A stretch of 64,000 bases of DNA from contig CM039137.1 in the NCBI GenBank assembly GCA_022036555.1, positions 27,893,862 to 27,957,861 of the forward strand. Direction: 5' to 3'. Below the pieces are notes generated by a model. That model made no database searches. It saw nothing but the letters and a program-made list of their open reading frames with translations, and had not been told where the DNA came from. The translations under genes and the position numbers were made by a program. The stretch comes from Microstegium vimineum. Lineage: Eukaryota > Streptophyta > Magnoliopsida > Poales > Poaceae. This document shows, piece by piece, positions 24,801-38,446 of this stretch (positions are counted from its first letter, which is position 1; each line of letters starts with the position of its first letter).

Positions 24801-26995
24801 CATCATATTAACTATTTGACTGGCCTAGTTTTTGGTACTTGCAAGTCATATAACAGTGTCTGTACATAAAATATATTTATCTTTATCATGTATTCAGTTG
24901 AGCAATCCCATGAATTCAAAAGTGGTAATCACCTTAATCATTTACTGCAACTTCTGCAGAGTGTTGTAATGCTATCATGTGTTTAGTATGATCTCAATTC
25001 TCAACTCTGAAGGTAACTAGTTTACTACTAGCAGGTCAGATGAATGGACATTGGAGTTTGTTGATTTCAGTGGGGAGATGAGACGAGATGTGTGGCTCGC
25101 CTTCATCAGTGAAATTATTTCAGTTTATAGATTCATTCGTGAATATGGTCCGGGGGGTGATGACCCAGCAATTCATAATGTGTATGGTGCCTACAAAGGG
25201 AAGCAAAGAGCTGTTAGCAGTGCAGCAAACAGTATTGCAAGGCTTCAGTCTCTGCAGTTCATACGGAGATTATATGAAGATCCAGCTAAGCTAGTGCAGT
25301 TCTCTTACCTGTCCAATGCACCATTTGGTGATGTTGTTCTTCAGACCCTAGCAGTGAATTTTTGGGGTGGGCCTTTGACTACAAAAGCCAGATCTGCAAA
25401 TCAGAGATCAATTCAATGGCATAGATCTTCAGAGGACCCATCTAGTGGCCATGCACATATTTACGACATAGATGGCAGTGTGTACTTACGCAAGTGGATG
25501 ACATCCCCCAGCTGGGCATCTAGCCACTCAGCCAATTTTTGGAGAAATTCTTCTGTCAAGCATGGTGTAATATTGAGTAAATCTTTAGTTGTAGCTGATA
25601 AAAACCTTGTAGAGAAGGCAATGGTTGACTGTAAAGAGAAGAGCAAAGTAGTTGAAAGGACACAAGCAACAATAGTTGCTGCTACAATCGAAGGTATTCC
25701 AAGCAACATTGACCTCTTCAAGGTATTTGTCTTTCACCTAGATGCATGGAGTATAAAAACCAGATATATATTTTAAAAAAGTACCTTAACATATCTAACA
25801 TCTTTGCCGTCTTGCTGAGGAACTTATGCTTAGCAATTTTTTTTTAACATTTGTCCTTTTTTCTCAAAAACCAGGAACTTATGCTTCCTTTTGCAATAGT
25901 GGCTGAAAATTTCAAGAAACTTCAACGCTGGGAGAACCCACGTTCAACCTTTTGTTTTCTACTATTGGTTTATACTGTTATTTTCAGGTAAGTTACTTTG
26001 CTATGAGTTATTTTTTCCTTGGTCACTCTGATAAGTTGAATTTTGATCCATTGTGGGCTTGTGGCTCTTTTCAAGTATTAATTTAGGACAAGCATGCACT
26101 AGCTTTGCTTGCTAGTCATTCTAATAATGTCCTATAGAATGCATTGAAATCATTTTTTTCTGTCTTTCTTACTGTTCTTATGGTAGAAATGTGGAGATGA
26201 GTTGAATCATATTTTCTCATATTCTGTCTCCCCACCAACACCACTATGCTATCAATTCTTTTAAGATTGCATTAGAATGGGATCGTTCTTTTTACATCTA
26301 TGCTTTAACTTACAGGAACATGCTTTCTTATGTGTTCCCTTTTACCATGATGACGATGGCCCTTTCCATGCTTGCTGTGAAAGGGCTGAAAGAACAAGGC
26401 CGGTTAGGTAGATCTCTTGGCAAAGTGACAATTAGGGATCAACCACCTTCAAACACAATTCAGAAGATCCTAGCCCTTAAAGAGGCAATGGCCTCAGTGG
26501 AAAATTATCTCCAGAACCTGAATGTTTCCCTGCTGAAAATCCGCACGATCTTTCTAGCTGGCCAACCTGAGGTAAGATAAAATGATTTTGTTGGTGCTTA
26601 CATTAATGAGAAGCTGTTGGATACCATTACCCTTGATATATCTCCCTAAGTATTTGTTGGTCATATGACAGGTGACAACACAGGTTGCGCTTGTTCTTCT
26701 AGCATCCTCAGCCGTCCTCCTTGTGTTTCCTTTCAAATATGTTCTTGCATTCTTTACATTTGATCTCTTCACAAGGGAGCTAGAATTCCGGAGGGAAATG
26801 GTGAGAGCCTTCATGAACTTCTTGAAGGAACGGTGGGAATCAATACATGCTGCCCCTGTGGTCGTGTTGCCATATGAGGGCGCTGAAGGCAGCCCCAAGA
26901 CACTCCCGGCAAAAGCTTCGGGGCAATCAGAACCCCAGAATGTACAACGGGGGAGCGGTTATGTCACCGCAAAGAACGGCATCAGCAGTTCATGA
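21859..26995 (+). CDS. DUF639 family protein, apparent frameshift in exon 3
   Basis: Eleven exons: 21859-21982, 22100-22346, 23097-23243, 23460-23564, 23646-23803, 24193-24355, 24535-24671, 25035-25722, 25875-25987, 26316-26571, 26672-26995 (about 820 aa if the frame were continuous). The body matches the plant DUF639 family (VQRIFETLALKDLH, LVEYSCFRYLARD, GSVYLRKWMTSP). Two to three hydrophobic segments lie near the C-terminus (FCFLLLVYTVIF, MLSYVFPFTMMTMAL, ALVLLASSAVLLVFPF), so it is probably membrane-associated; the molecular function is unknown to me. Exon 2 ends in phase 2 but exon 3 (147 nt) then misses the phase of exon 4 by one base. The frame switches inside ACGGGAGACAGG (23109-23120). 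Alternatives are a deletion, a sequence error, or use of the AG at 23115-23116 as acceptor. The first intron could instead end at 22036 (54 bp), but the 117-bp choice has a better polypyrimidine tract. Confidence 0.85.
22749..22850 (-). repeat. Retroposon 3'-tail-like sequence in DUF639 intron 2
   Basis: A T-run followed by GAACGAAAGCAGCAGGAGCTCTGCC looks like the reversed 3' end of a poly-A retroposon common in grasses (..GGCAGAGCTCCTGC...AAAAAAA). No coding part is present and the family is uncertain. Confidence 0.35.
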
Positions 26996-27736
26996 TCCGC
27001 ACAGCTTTGTTGTAAACTTGTGGAGCTGTGGTGTACAGTTTTGTACAGTTGAAACTTGTATAGATTACTTGAGAGGTCAGATTAGCTCGTAACATTCGGT
27101 GGATTTTGCAGGAGCACTTGTAGTAATATTCCATTTACGTCGTAGCGAAGATAACTAGCGTAGAGGTGAAGGTAGGACGTAGGAGTAAGAATTTTGGCCC
27201 AATCCTCAATCTGGCAATTTGGAATTTCAAGTTGACAGATGCATGTGTTCATCAAAAGATACAAGTTGTCAGATGCATTTACGTCGTTGTAATTAACTAT
27301 TTCTCAATTCTTAATATAAAGAATTTTAATATGAAGATGAATAAACTTTTTATGTATTCAAGAAAAAAAATAACAGTTGCTTGATGGGCCTCTGATCCCT
27401 CAAAAGGGGGTGCAAGGCGGTGGAAAGGCAAGGGCCTGATATGTAGACCAAGGGGAAGGGGGAAAACAGCCCATTCCGTCGCATCCATATGGAAAGCCCA
27501 CGCAAATGCTTGTACCCCACTTTGGATCGACGTTCTCCACCCGATCCATGGAAAAAACCCTAGAGCTTGACGCACACCTAATTCTGCGCGCCAAATGCTC
27601 GAACACCTTCCCGCCAAAGCTACCCGCTGGCATTCGCAATATAGATCCCCGCACCCCAGCACCTAATTTCAATTTGTGTGCGCACCTGTGTTACAAAGAG
27701 AGGGGAGAGAGAGAGAAGAGAGAGTGAGAGTGTCGC
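26996..27736. other. DUF639 3' flank and POLA1 promoter / 5' UTR
   Basis: No further gene. DUF639's 3' UTR probably runs to about 27300 (AT-rich). From about 27440 the composition becomes GC-richer, ending in a purine-rich GAGAG leader just before the POLA1 ATG at 27737. Confidence 0.6.
27588..27618. promoter_or_regulatory. Paired E2F-type sites upstream of POLA1
   Basis: GCGCCAAA (27588-27595; reverse TTTGGCGC) matches the E2F core TTTSSCGC. CCGCCAAA (27611-27618; reverse TTTGGCGG) matches the looser WTTSSCSS form, overlapping TTCCCGCC. They sit 119-149 bp before the ATG of a replication gene, where E2F control at G1/S is expected. Motif match only. Confidence 0.6.
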
Positions 27737-30700
27737 ATGGAAGACTCACCCGCCGACGCCTCCGGCTCCGGCCGCCGCACGCGTACGCGCACCCGGGGCG
27801 CGGAGGCGTCGGGGCGCGCCGCCAGGCTTCAGCAGCTCCGAGCCGTCCGCAACGGTGAAATCCGCGCCTCCGACGTCATCCAGGTGAAGGTTGACGCCCC
27901 GATCTACGACACCGTCCCGGAGGAGGAGTACAACGTGCTCGTCGCTCGCCGCCGCAAGGAAGCCGGGGAGTTCATCATCGACGACGACGGGCTCGGTTAC
28001 GTCGAGGACGGTCGCGAGGAGGACTGGAGCCACCGTGCCCTCCCTTCCTCCTCCGATGAGGGATCTGACGGCGAGGACGGCGCCCCCCGCAAGCGGAAGC
28101 AGACGCGCCCTCCCCAGGCGAAGCGCCAGCCGCAGCAGTCCGCCAAGGCGGCGGCGTCTTTCTCCGCCGCTGCCGCAAAGACGGGCCAGCAGATCTCCTC
28201 TTTGTTCACATCCTCGGTATTTAAGAGGACCGGCAGCGACCGCGCCAAGAGCTTGGCGCTGGCCGCCGACAGCATCGTGGACGACGTCATCGCGGAGTTC
28301 GCGCCCGACGAGAACGACCGTGAGGAGAGGCGGCGGCGGCTTGGTAGGGTTTGTGCGCCTCAGCCTCCTCCTCCAACAGTTTCCTACGTCAAGCCTCAAA
28401 AGGTAATTGTCGATGCTGAAATGGTCAGATCGGACAATGGAAATGATATGGCGGTTGAATTGGAGAACGATACTGAGATGGAAACCAATTTGGAAGAAAT
28501 TCCTGGTTCTAGTGCTGAATTGGTGGTTGATAACAAGAGTTTGGAGGAACCGAAGCAAGAGGCTGATGGGGAAGTAAAGATAGAAAAGGCACACCGCCTC
28601 AATGCAAAGATTAAGGCAGAGGACAGCAGAAATAATGATGTGACGAGTGCAACAGCAGGATGGATGAAGATATGTGGGAATGGGGAGAATGCATTAGGTG
28701 AAGAAGGGGTAGCTGTTGATGGTAACACCAGTGTGGATGAAAATTCAGAGTTTGAGCTGAAAGATGGAGCACTGCCATTCTACATACTGGATGCATATGA
28801 GGAACCATTTGGTGCTAATTCAGGCACAGTGTATTTGTTCGGGAAGGTAAATAGCACTCCTACGGTGAAGTTTCAAGAACAATTCTGGTATATTATCCTA
28901 AGAATACAGTTTTACTTTCCGATGTCTGACAAGCAACTTTTCTTTAATTGATTATTGGATACTGTAAAGCCCATGGCCATTCATAGCGCTGCTTCAAGTA
29001 TTATTTAACTTTGTAGCATAATTCGTACACCGTATATGCTATGGCCCTTGTAGCATTAATTACATAACTCTGATAGTATCCAATAATGATATTAAGCATT
29101 ACAGTGAGAATCACTATCATAAACTAACCACGAATCAATTTCTCAGAAATTTTGTGTTGTTTTTTTCCAAGGATTTAAAATGGAAATAAAAACTTCCCGT
29201 GCTGTAGTCTTTGAAAGATGGTTCATTAAGTACTAGACAGTCGGTGGATTGGTGTGTAACTCTTAGGCGGGAGCGTGATGCTTAATTCTTTGGCGATGGA
29301 TCTTTGTAAATAGTGTTTCAGAGGCATTCTTTCATCACTAGCTATTATATTATTTTTTCTGACAAGCTGCTTTCCTATTCTAGGTTGAAGTGGGCAAGCA
29401 GTTCCATAGTTGCTGTGTCATTGTAAAAAATATTCAAAGATGCATATACGCTATTCCAAACTGTTCAGTGTTTCCAAGGGACTCCACAAGTGCTGATCTT
29501 TTGCCATCACTTAGAGCAACTCTACATGTGAGAATGATTTTGTTTTTATTTTTAGCACATAGCACTACTGTGAAATATGCATAACACATCCTCTATTACC
29601 AGGAGTTGGCGTCAGGATTAAAGAGTGAAATAGCTGACAAATTGTCAGACCTCAATGTGTCAAATTTCGTAATGACTCCAGTTAAGGTTAGTAGTTGCAC
29701 ATGCACACAGATACAACACATGCTTCCCCATTACCCTCTAGTGGGCTAAATGGTTATATTTGTCATGCCTTAGAGGAACTACGCATTTGAGAGGACTGAT
29801 CTACCAAATGGAGAGCAGTATGTCCTGAAAATTAATTATCCTTACAAGGTATGTGTCTTGTCAATACATTTTTGACTGCTATTTTACTTTCCTAGTTTAT
29901 AATGGCCTTCAAGGTGTCTAGGTACTTTTCTTTGTCTAAATGTTATTATGGTTGCATATTTGGTTCCCATGGAGTGATATGCAATGACAACATTTGAGAA
30001 ACAAAAGTGTGGCTAGTATCTAGCATAGCTGAAATGATGCTTTGTTGAATTGTGAACTAATGGCATAAATGATTTTATATGTTATAGCATAAAAAACACC
30101 GGATATTTCTATCCGAGAAGTTTCTGAAGTATGAAAATCAATATTTTGTATTGAATTCGATCCAAGTCATATTTATATTTAATCTTGTACACTCACAAAA
30201 GGAACCCAGGGAATTAAAAATAGAAAACCTACAGTCTTACAGGTTATTATGAGTCATTTCTTAAGTGTGGTTGCTAGTCTGGGATTTCTAGAGTTGTATG
30301 CTGATTCGATATTTTTCGGCTATCAACTAACGTGAAATGTGAATACATTCTGGATGTTTGTAGTCTTGTAGCAGAGAAAAAACAAACTAATAATCAGACT
30401 TATTTTCAACCATTGGCTTTTGAATATTCATTTTTCATGTCATGAGTTTTTGGTTTGAATACCATAATCATTTAAAATGAAAGTGGTCTCTGAGCTAATT
30501 TTGGTTAAATGGTATACTCAAGTTTTACAAGTTGCGTTGGGAGCTGCTGAAGGGTAGGATTGATCTTGGAATATTCGTGATTTAATTTCTAAGGAAATGC
30601 CCTATGCAGTAACGAAGCTCATGGGTTCAGGACTAAACTATGTTCTTTCTGATTGTTTTCTTTCAGTGTAAACCAAAAACTGCATTTTCCCCTCAACTCA

Positions 30701-33700
30701 ATCTTTCCAATTTGCAATTTTATTACTTATGTGATTCATATTTTCTTAGGATCCTGCTCTACCAGCAGACCTCAGGGGTGAACATTTTCATGCATTGCTT
30801 GGGACAAGCAATAGGTAAAATGCATACACCTTGCATTATATGACATATGCTATACAATATAGTCTAGATGTTTTTATGCCCATTATCTTCCTGATGGATG
30901 CTGATATTTTTACCTTTCCAGTGCTCTTGAGTTATTTCTTATCAAAAGGAAGGTCAAGGGGCCTTCATGGCTGTCGGTTTCCAAATTTGTGACACGGCCA
31001 TCCACTCAGCGGGTATGCCCTTGACTTCAGCTTGTCTTCTTACTATGGGTGGTGTTTCATATCAAGCTAGTTAATATTTGAATAGCTCCTTCCTGATTCT
31101 TTTGTCATGCTATATTGATGGCGGTGCCTTTTGACTCTATGACAGGTCAGCTGGTGTAAATTTGAAGTTACAGTTGATTGCCCAAAGGATATATCTGTTT
31201 TGACGACAAGTACAAATCTAGATGTTCCTACTGTTGTAGTTGCAGCAGTTAATCTCAAAACTATCATAAATGAGAAACAAAATGTGCATGAGATTGTGTC
31301 AGCCTCTCTCATATGCTGTCATCGGGTGAAGGTATGCTGTTTATTTGTTGTTGAAATATATTTTTTAGCATTTGATTTACTAGTTTAGGTACTTTGGCAA
31401 TGAGGTGGCAGAAATGGTTCATATCTATGTGAAACAATTGTTTTGAGACAAACTGGCACACTTCCATGTCATTTCTGAAAGGTTCACACAAGAAGGGAAC
31501 CCTCATGTTCTTCAAACTAAACTTTTCCTTTTTGGGCCAATTTTCAGATTGATAGTCCAATGCGTCCAGAAGATTGGCAGAAACGGGGAATGCTCAGCCA
31601 TTTTACTGTTATGCGCAAACTTGAAGGTAGCATATTTCCTATAGGCCTTGCTAAGGGAGCTTCTGATAGGAACGAGAAGGCTGGTAGCAACGTGCTGGCA
31701 CTAGAAAGCAGGTGGGTTTTGCCTTTTCTTGTATATATATATTATTATATTACTCTGGCCTCAAAAATTTGTTTAGGACCAGATTTGGTCAAATCTTAGA
31801 AGCTAAAACAAGAATAACTATTATATTAGTTTGTTTGAAAACAAGCTGTATGTGAAGATCTGTATTAAAAAAGTTACAAAATCTCTTAAATTTGAAGGAT
31901 TTTAAGAATATATTCTAGATAAAAGTAATGGTCAAAGATATGCGTTCAAGACCGTGCAAAGTCAAATGTCAACTATTTTTTTTTATCAGAGGTAGTACCC
32001 ACTTAGTTTGATGAAATGATGAGTTCCATTGTTGAAGAATGCATTAATTATTGGTTTACTCCCTTTTCCAGTGAACGCGCATTATTGAATCGCTTGATGA
32101 TTGAGCTTAGCAAACTTGATTGCGATGTACTTGTGGGACACAATATTTCAGGATTCGACTTGGATGTGCTTCTACACCGTGCCCAGGTCTTTTTAATCAT
32201 TATGTGCTCTGTTGCTTCCTGTATTCAACCTGTTGTACACTACTTTTCTTGAGTTCATAAATTTGTATGAGTTTTGTTTATACACTATTTAGGGTTTCTT
32301 CGAGGTAGATTCAAGGGAACTTGCATTATATATTTCTGACTATCATTTTTCTATTTAATAATTCTCCTAGACATGTAAAGTGCCAAGCAGCATGTGGTCC
32401 AAGATTGGTCGTCTCAGGCGATCATTAATGCCCAGGCTTACCAAAGGAAGCACACTCTATGGTTCTGGAGCAAGTCCAGGAATTATGTCCTGTATTGCTG
32501 GCCGTCTTCTCTGTGACACCTATTTATGCTCTCGTGACCTTCTGAAGGAGGTAACCTGGAGTGCGTTTATTTTTTGAAAATGGAAGGCAATTAACGATAC
32601 AATTTTTAAATATAATTTCAGTTACCAAATTCAGCAGTTAACTCTGTTTCATGCAGGTGAGTTATTCCTTGACACAACTTGCAGAAACACAATTAAAAAA
32701 GAACAGGAGAGAGGTTTCTCCACATGATATACCTCTGATGTTCCAGTCTTCGGGTGAACTGCTCAAACTGGTAATTTCTTCAAACAAAACATTGTGCTTG
32801 TTTTCTCTTAACAGAAGGTATTCTATTTTTTCTCTAAACTAATTGCAAAATTGTGACACTCAATTAGGTTGAATATGGTGAGACAGATGCATGGCTTTCT
32901 TTGGAGCTCATGTTTCACTTAAGTGTTCTCCCACTGACACGGCAATTGACCAACATTAGTGGTAACCTGTGGGGGAAAACACTCCAGGTAATAGTCATTA
33001 TTATCATGGATTTTGTGTAGTTAATTATGAAGCCGTGCATTCTTGATGTCATATCTCAAATGAAATTCCTGTAGGGTGCTAGGGCTCAGAGGGTAGAATA
33101 TCTACTACTGCATTCATTTCATGCAAGAAAATTTATTGTACCGGATAAATTTGCACGCAACAAAGAGCTGAACTCCACAAAAAGGAAAATGAATGTTGGT
33201 ACTGAGGGTGCAAATGCTGATGATGGTGCTGCTGATCCTTCCGTTGATGATGAAGTGCATAATGGTGATCAAGGTAAAGCCAGAAAAGGACCTTCATATG
33301 CTGGTGGATTAGTTTTGGAGCCTAAGAAGGGTCTATATGACAAGTATGTTCTACTTCTCGACTTCAACAGCCTTTACCCTTCAATAATTCAGGTAAATGA
33401 TCAGTACTCACAGCTTCTATATTTTTTGCTTCCTCTTTAAAGTTTAAGATAAACAAATAATAGATGTATCGGTTCAATAGTGCCTTTATTATTGTTTCTC
33501 CACAGGAATACAACATCTGCTTTACCACCGTTGAGCGTTCTTCTGATGGCAGTGTACCTAATTTGCCAGCATCAAAAGCTACTGGTGTTTTGCCTGAGGT
33601 AATTGACTATGGATGTGCCATTGAGATTTAGAGCTGTCAATAGTTTTTGTTGATCAAGATTTCGTATGGACTTCTATTTTCCTCATGTGATTGCAATCGT

Positions 33701-36700
33701 GGCTTACAAATCAGTTGCTGAGGAGTTTGGTGGAGAGGAGAAGGATGGTTAAATCATGGTTGAAGACTGCTTCTGGTCTTAAAAGGCAGCAGTTTGATAT
33801 TCAACAACAAGCATTGAAACTCACTGCAAATAGGTAAGAATTTCGATAACAAAAATAAGTATGTCTGCCTGCACTCCACTAGTATGATTCATGAGTTTCT
33901 GACTTCAGTCTTTAATGCTTGTGCTCCAGCATGTATGGTTGCTTGGGCTTTTCCAATTCCAGGTTTTATGCAAAGCCACTTGCTGAGCTTATTACACTCC
34001 AAGTAAGAACAAGTTTCACTCACAGAATTTATTAGCAAACCTGTAATATGTTATGTTGTGGTTAATATGATGGCTCTTTCAGGGAAGAGAGATATTGCAA
34101 AACACTGTAGATCTGGTTCAGGATAATTTAAATTTGGAGGTATGTAGAATCCTATGTCTATGGATTTCTCTGTAGTAATAAAGCATTCAGAATAATTGAA
34201 ATTGCTTCAAAGGGGCATAACAACTTGGTAGATGCTAGAGATTATAATTTAATACATATCAACTTCATTGTACTGGAGATTAAACTGGAGGTGAAGATGC
34301 CTCCTGAAAATCCTGTCCAATGAAGATTCAACAGCTTATTTTTTTATTAATTAACTGTTTGTATTGATATTTATTTTCCTTGTACTGGGCAGGTTATCTA
34401 TGGTGATACAGATTCCATCATGATACATACTGGACTAGATGACATCTCCAGGGCAAAAGCAATTGCAGGAAAGGTTATTCAGGAGGTAAGGCTCAGGATG
34501 TGACATCTTATTGTGCAAGGTGCAGATGTTCATTTTAATGCTTCAGAAAGAGTAGCGTTTAATATAGGAAGAAGTTTATTTTTTTCCACAACAGTAAACC
34601 TGAATTTCATTACCAAGGCAACAAAATTACAGGCATAGTTCAAGTTCATATGTAAAGGAAACAGACATCTGCCAAACACTCATATTTCTGATCAACTGGG
34701 ATTTAGACAATACCAGCTATCCTTACCCCACAAAAAAGCTAGAAGTTTCCCCAGAAGAGGCAACCCACAAAACTTTAAGGCTTCTGATACATGGCCCTTG
34801 GCCTATACCACAGCACACAGGCTGGATCTTGCTTAAATTACATCTTACTGCCACCTCCCGGAATCATCAGCGGCTACCCACCCCTTTCAGGCTCCTTCAC
34901 TTGCCCATGCAAATACAAAGCCATCCTCTTATGGCTGTCTGCTCCACTTTCCATCTGAAGAAGTTTATTTTTGGCTGTCAAACTTTCTTGATTTTGATTT
35001 TGGCGATCAAACTATTGTTCGAGTTTGATTTTGGCCATTTGACTATTAAAACCGGATGACCTTGGCCCTTGACTGGTTTCAAAGGTGGTTTTGACTATAT
35101 ATATGTATTCTTATAAAAATATGGTTAGATCTCTAAAAATCATAACTAATTCACTTTGAACCAAAAAAAAAGAACTGGCACACGGATTTTCCTAAAAAAT
35201 ACAGTCTTATCTATTGGTGCTCTATTTAGAGTTATCTGGATCTTGTTCCTATTGCTAGTGTTTTATTGCTCGTATTCATGACTATTATTTATTTAAATAT
35301 CGTTTGCGATCTATCTTATGTTGATTGCATGATGTTTGAGGGTCCGTCTTACTTGAAACCTATTACCTAGTCAACCGATCGCAAAGTGAAGCAGTAGTCA
35401 TGCAATGCCTAAATACAATCTATATGTGGTTGTGGTGGTGCATGGCATCTGGGAGGTTGGCGTCACCTTTGAGATCTTTCATGTACTCGGAATCCACTGG
35501 ATCCTTTTGGTTGATATCTTTGTCTAATATATGGAGCAAAACATTCAATGACCAAAAATAGACTGTTTGTTTATAAGACGTGCAAACTGAAGAAAGATGA
35601 TCTTACCAAGAATGCTTCAATGCAGGTGAACAAAAAGTACCGTTGTCTAGAGATTGATCTTGATGGCATATACAAGAGAATGTTACTTCTTAAAAAGAAG
35701 AAATATGCTGCTATTAAAGTGGCACTAGATGGCAGCTTACGAGAGGTTTGTGCTTATTATGAATCTATGCGTCATCTTGTGAAAGCAGTAGAGTTGTTTT
35801 AACATGTTTGATGTTTTATGCAGAACATTGAACGCAAGGGGCTCGATATGGTCAGGCGTGATTGGAGCTTGCTGTCAAAAGACATTGGAGATTTTTGTCT
35901 CAATCAAATTTTGTCTGGAGGGTAAGCATTTAAGTTTCTAATGTAATTTTGCATTTGATATTTTTCTAGTCTGACCTTTGTGAAAACTGCATCTACAGGA
36001 CATGTGATGATGTTGTTGAGTCAATACATAGTTCTCTTGTTCAGGTTAGGAGCCTCCCACCTTTTTCTTAATATTAATATCAATAGTCAAGAAACATTGG
36101 TTAGCAAGATACTGTTTGTAATCTTTGGCTTAAAATGTATTATTTGTTATATATTTCTATTACTGTATATTATAATATACTGAATGAGGCTATGTTCAGG
36201 TGCAAGAGCAAATGAGAAGTGGTCAAATAGAACTCGAAAAATATGTTATCACAAAGAGCTTAACAAAAGCGCCAGAAGATTATCCAGATGCTAAAAATCA
36301 GCCTCATGTTCAGGCAAGAGTTGCATATCCTTGTTTTGTTTATTCTTGATTTCAAGCCAGAAAACTGATGAGCTAATAAATGTGTAAACTGGGTTCCTCA
36401 GGTTGCTTTGAGACTCAAGCAAAATGGTTACTCTGGTTGCTCAGCTGGTGACACAGTCCCTTATATAATTTGCTCTCAGCAGGTAGTACTAAATGATGAT
36501 TTTGTGTTTTGCATGCTCACTAAATCATCAATTGCTTATTCAAATTGCAATTTTTTTATATTGTCAACCTGTCATCTGATTGGTACTCCTGTTTCACAAT
36601 CTGTCAAAGGCTCCAAGCTCATAATGTATACCGACCCAGAAAGCACTAAATCTTATCAAGGTTATAAAAAGAGACCAACACATATCCCTAATGATATTCA

Positions 36701-38446
36701 CATTTTTCAACCGAACTTGATTTTATTGCTGAACCAACATTTCGAAACATTTCTTCATAAGATAAGAATATGGATAAACAGAGGGAGTAGTCAGAAATTT
36801 TTGTTTACCTGCAATGTAATTTCAAGGAAAAAGGGCAATATATAATTTTTTGCCTGAAAAATATCCCAGTTTAGCTGTTTGAAGCTTGATTTATCTGATC
36901 TTAAACTGTATTTGCCCATTCTTGTGCAGGACTCAGATAATACGCATTCTGGGGGAATAGCTCAGAGAGCTAGACATCCCGAGGAGTTAAAAAGAGACCC
37001 TGACAAGTGGATGATTGACATTGATTATTATTTGTCACAACAGGTTCTTCCTCATTGAAATACATTTTTCCTTTTTGGAAATATACAGTTGTCTTTCCAT
37101 GTGCAATAGTATATACGGTGTTGCTGATTCTAAATTGCCTATGCAGATTCATCCTGTTGTTTCTCGTCTCTGTGCTTCCATTCAGGGTACTAGTCCAGCT
37201 CGTCTGGCTGAATGTCTGGGACTTGATTCGGCTAAGGTGCACATTTTCTGTTGAGTCTTTGATATCTTGAATGATTGGCATCAATTCTTTCAATATAGTG
37301 TTTGCTGATTCTTATTACCTGATCAGTTCCAATCAAGAGTGACTGAGTCTAGCAATCAAGATACATCTACGATGCTGTTATCTGTAATCGATGATGAGGA
37401 TGAGAGGTGAACCTCTAACATATCAATTTGAATTAATGTTGCAGTATTTCAATCATATTCAAATATTCTTGTGTTTTAATGACAGATATCGTGGTTGTGA
37501 GCCACTGCGTTTATCATGCCCAAGCTGTTCTGGTACCTTCGACTGTCCTCCTGTATCTAGTCTGATTACTAGTGCTAGTGCTGTGAGTGTATCAGATCCA
37601 AATGAAGGAAAGGATTCTACTGCTAATTTCTGGCGCCATATGCGGTGCCCAAGATGCCCAGATAGTACTGATGAGTCCAAAATTTCTCCTCCTATGCTCG
37701 CCAACCAGGTGAATATTAATTTAATATAGCATGATCTAAAATTTAAGTTGATTAAAACTGAACTTTATGTTATCCATGTGTAGATGAAAAGACAGGCTGA
37801 CAATTTCATTAGTCTGTATTATAAAGGTTTGCAGATGGTAAGTGTTCAGTTTGAGCCTTAATATATTACACAAAGCCTGTTTATGATTACCCTTGACCTC
37901 TTGGCTGTTGTTTTCTGCCAGTGTGACGATGAGGGTTGCAAATACTCGACTCACAGCATAAACCTTAGAGTTATGGGGGATTCTGAGAGAGGAACCATCT
38001 GCCCGAACTACCCTCGCTGCAACGGTCACCTAGTAAGACAGGTTGGTTGACACTCCGCCTGAGTTTACAGTGTGCCCATTTGGGCAAGTGACAACTGGTG
38101 TCTAATACTAAACCTTTGTGTTTAACAGTACTCGGAGGCAGATCTATACAGGCAACTGTCATACTTTTGCTATGTACTTGATGCAACCCGGTGTCTAGAA
38201 AAGGTTACGCATCAACCTAACCATGTACTTTTCCTTTTTACTTCATATAGTCTAAGACGTATGCCATAGCTGACTTGATCGTAACTGCTTTGGATGTAGC
38301 TGGACCAGAAGGCAAGGCTCCCCTTCGAGAGAGAGTTTGTAGCAGTAGGCCAAACAATTAACTTGGCACTGCTAGAGATCCAGAAGATCCGAGATAGATG
38401 CGCATTTGGATGGGTTCAGCTAAAGGACCTTGCCGTGTCAATATGA
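27737..38446 (+). CDS. POLA1: DNA polymerase alpha catalytic subunit
   Basis: Thirty-one coding exons join without a frame break to 1520 aa, close to Arabidopsis POLA/ICU2. Exons: 27737-28846, 29384-29527, 29603-29686, 29774-29848, 30750-30814, 30922-31012, 31146-31331, 31548-31711, 32072-32186, 32371-32550, 32657-32770, 32868-32987, 33075-33392, 33506-33598, 33715-33833, 33930-34002, 34083-34139, 34393-34485, 35626-35745, 35824-35921, 35999-36044, 36200-36313, 36402-36482, 36930-37043, 37147-37236, 37327-37406, 37486-37708, 37784-37837, 37922-38041, 38129-38203, 38300-38446. N-terminal pol-alpha motif (EEEYNVLVARRRKEAGEF); degenerate exonuclease region (VGHNISGFDLDVLLHR, about 665-680); motif A DFNSLYPSII (D912); motif B KLTANSMYG (988-996); motif C YGDTDS (1039-1044); C-terminal zinc-binding cysteines (about 1319-1450) for primase/B-subunit contact. 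It synthesises RNA-DNA primers at replication origins and on the lagging strand. Intron 22 has a GC donor (CAG|GCAAGA); all others are GT-AG. Confidence 0.97.
31753..31995. repeat. Decayed Stowaway-like MITE in POLA1 intron 8
   Basis: TA-CTCTGGCCTCAAAAA at the left and ATCAGAGGTAG-TA at the right form a weak inverted repeat with TA flanks. The interior contains TTTGGTCAAA, common in grass Stowaway elements. The TIR is poor. Confidence 0.35.
36586..36787. repeat. Stowaway MITE in POLA1 intron 23
   Basis: CTCCTGTTTCACAA at the left and TGGATAAACAGAGGGAG at the right are imperfect inverted repeats of the CTCCCTCTGTTT type, flanked by TA (36584-36585 and 36788-36789). 202 bp, AT-rich, non-coding, fully intronic. 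Confidence 0.7.

Noticed and set aside
27746..28594. 282-codon minus-strand frame opposite POLA1 exon 1
   Set aside because: A shadow of the GC-rich coding exon. The plus strand has the clear polymerase N-terminal motif.
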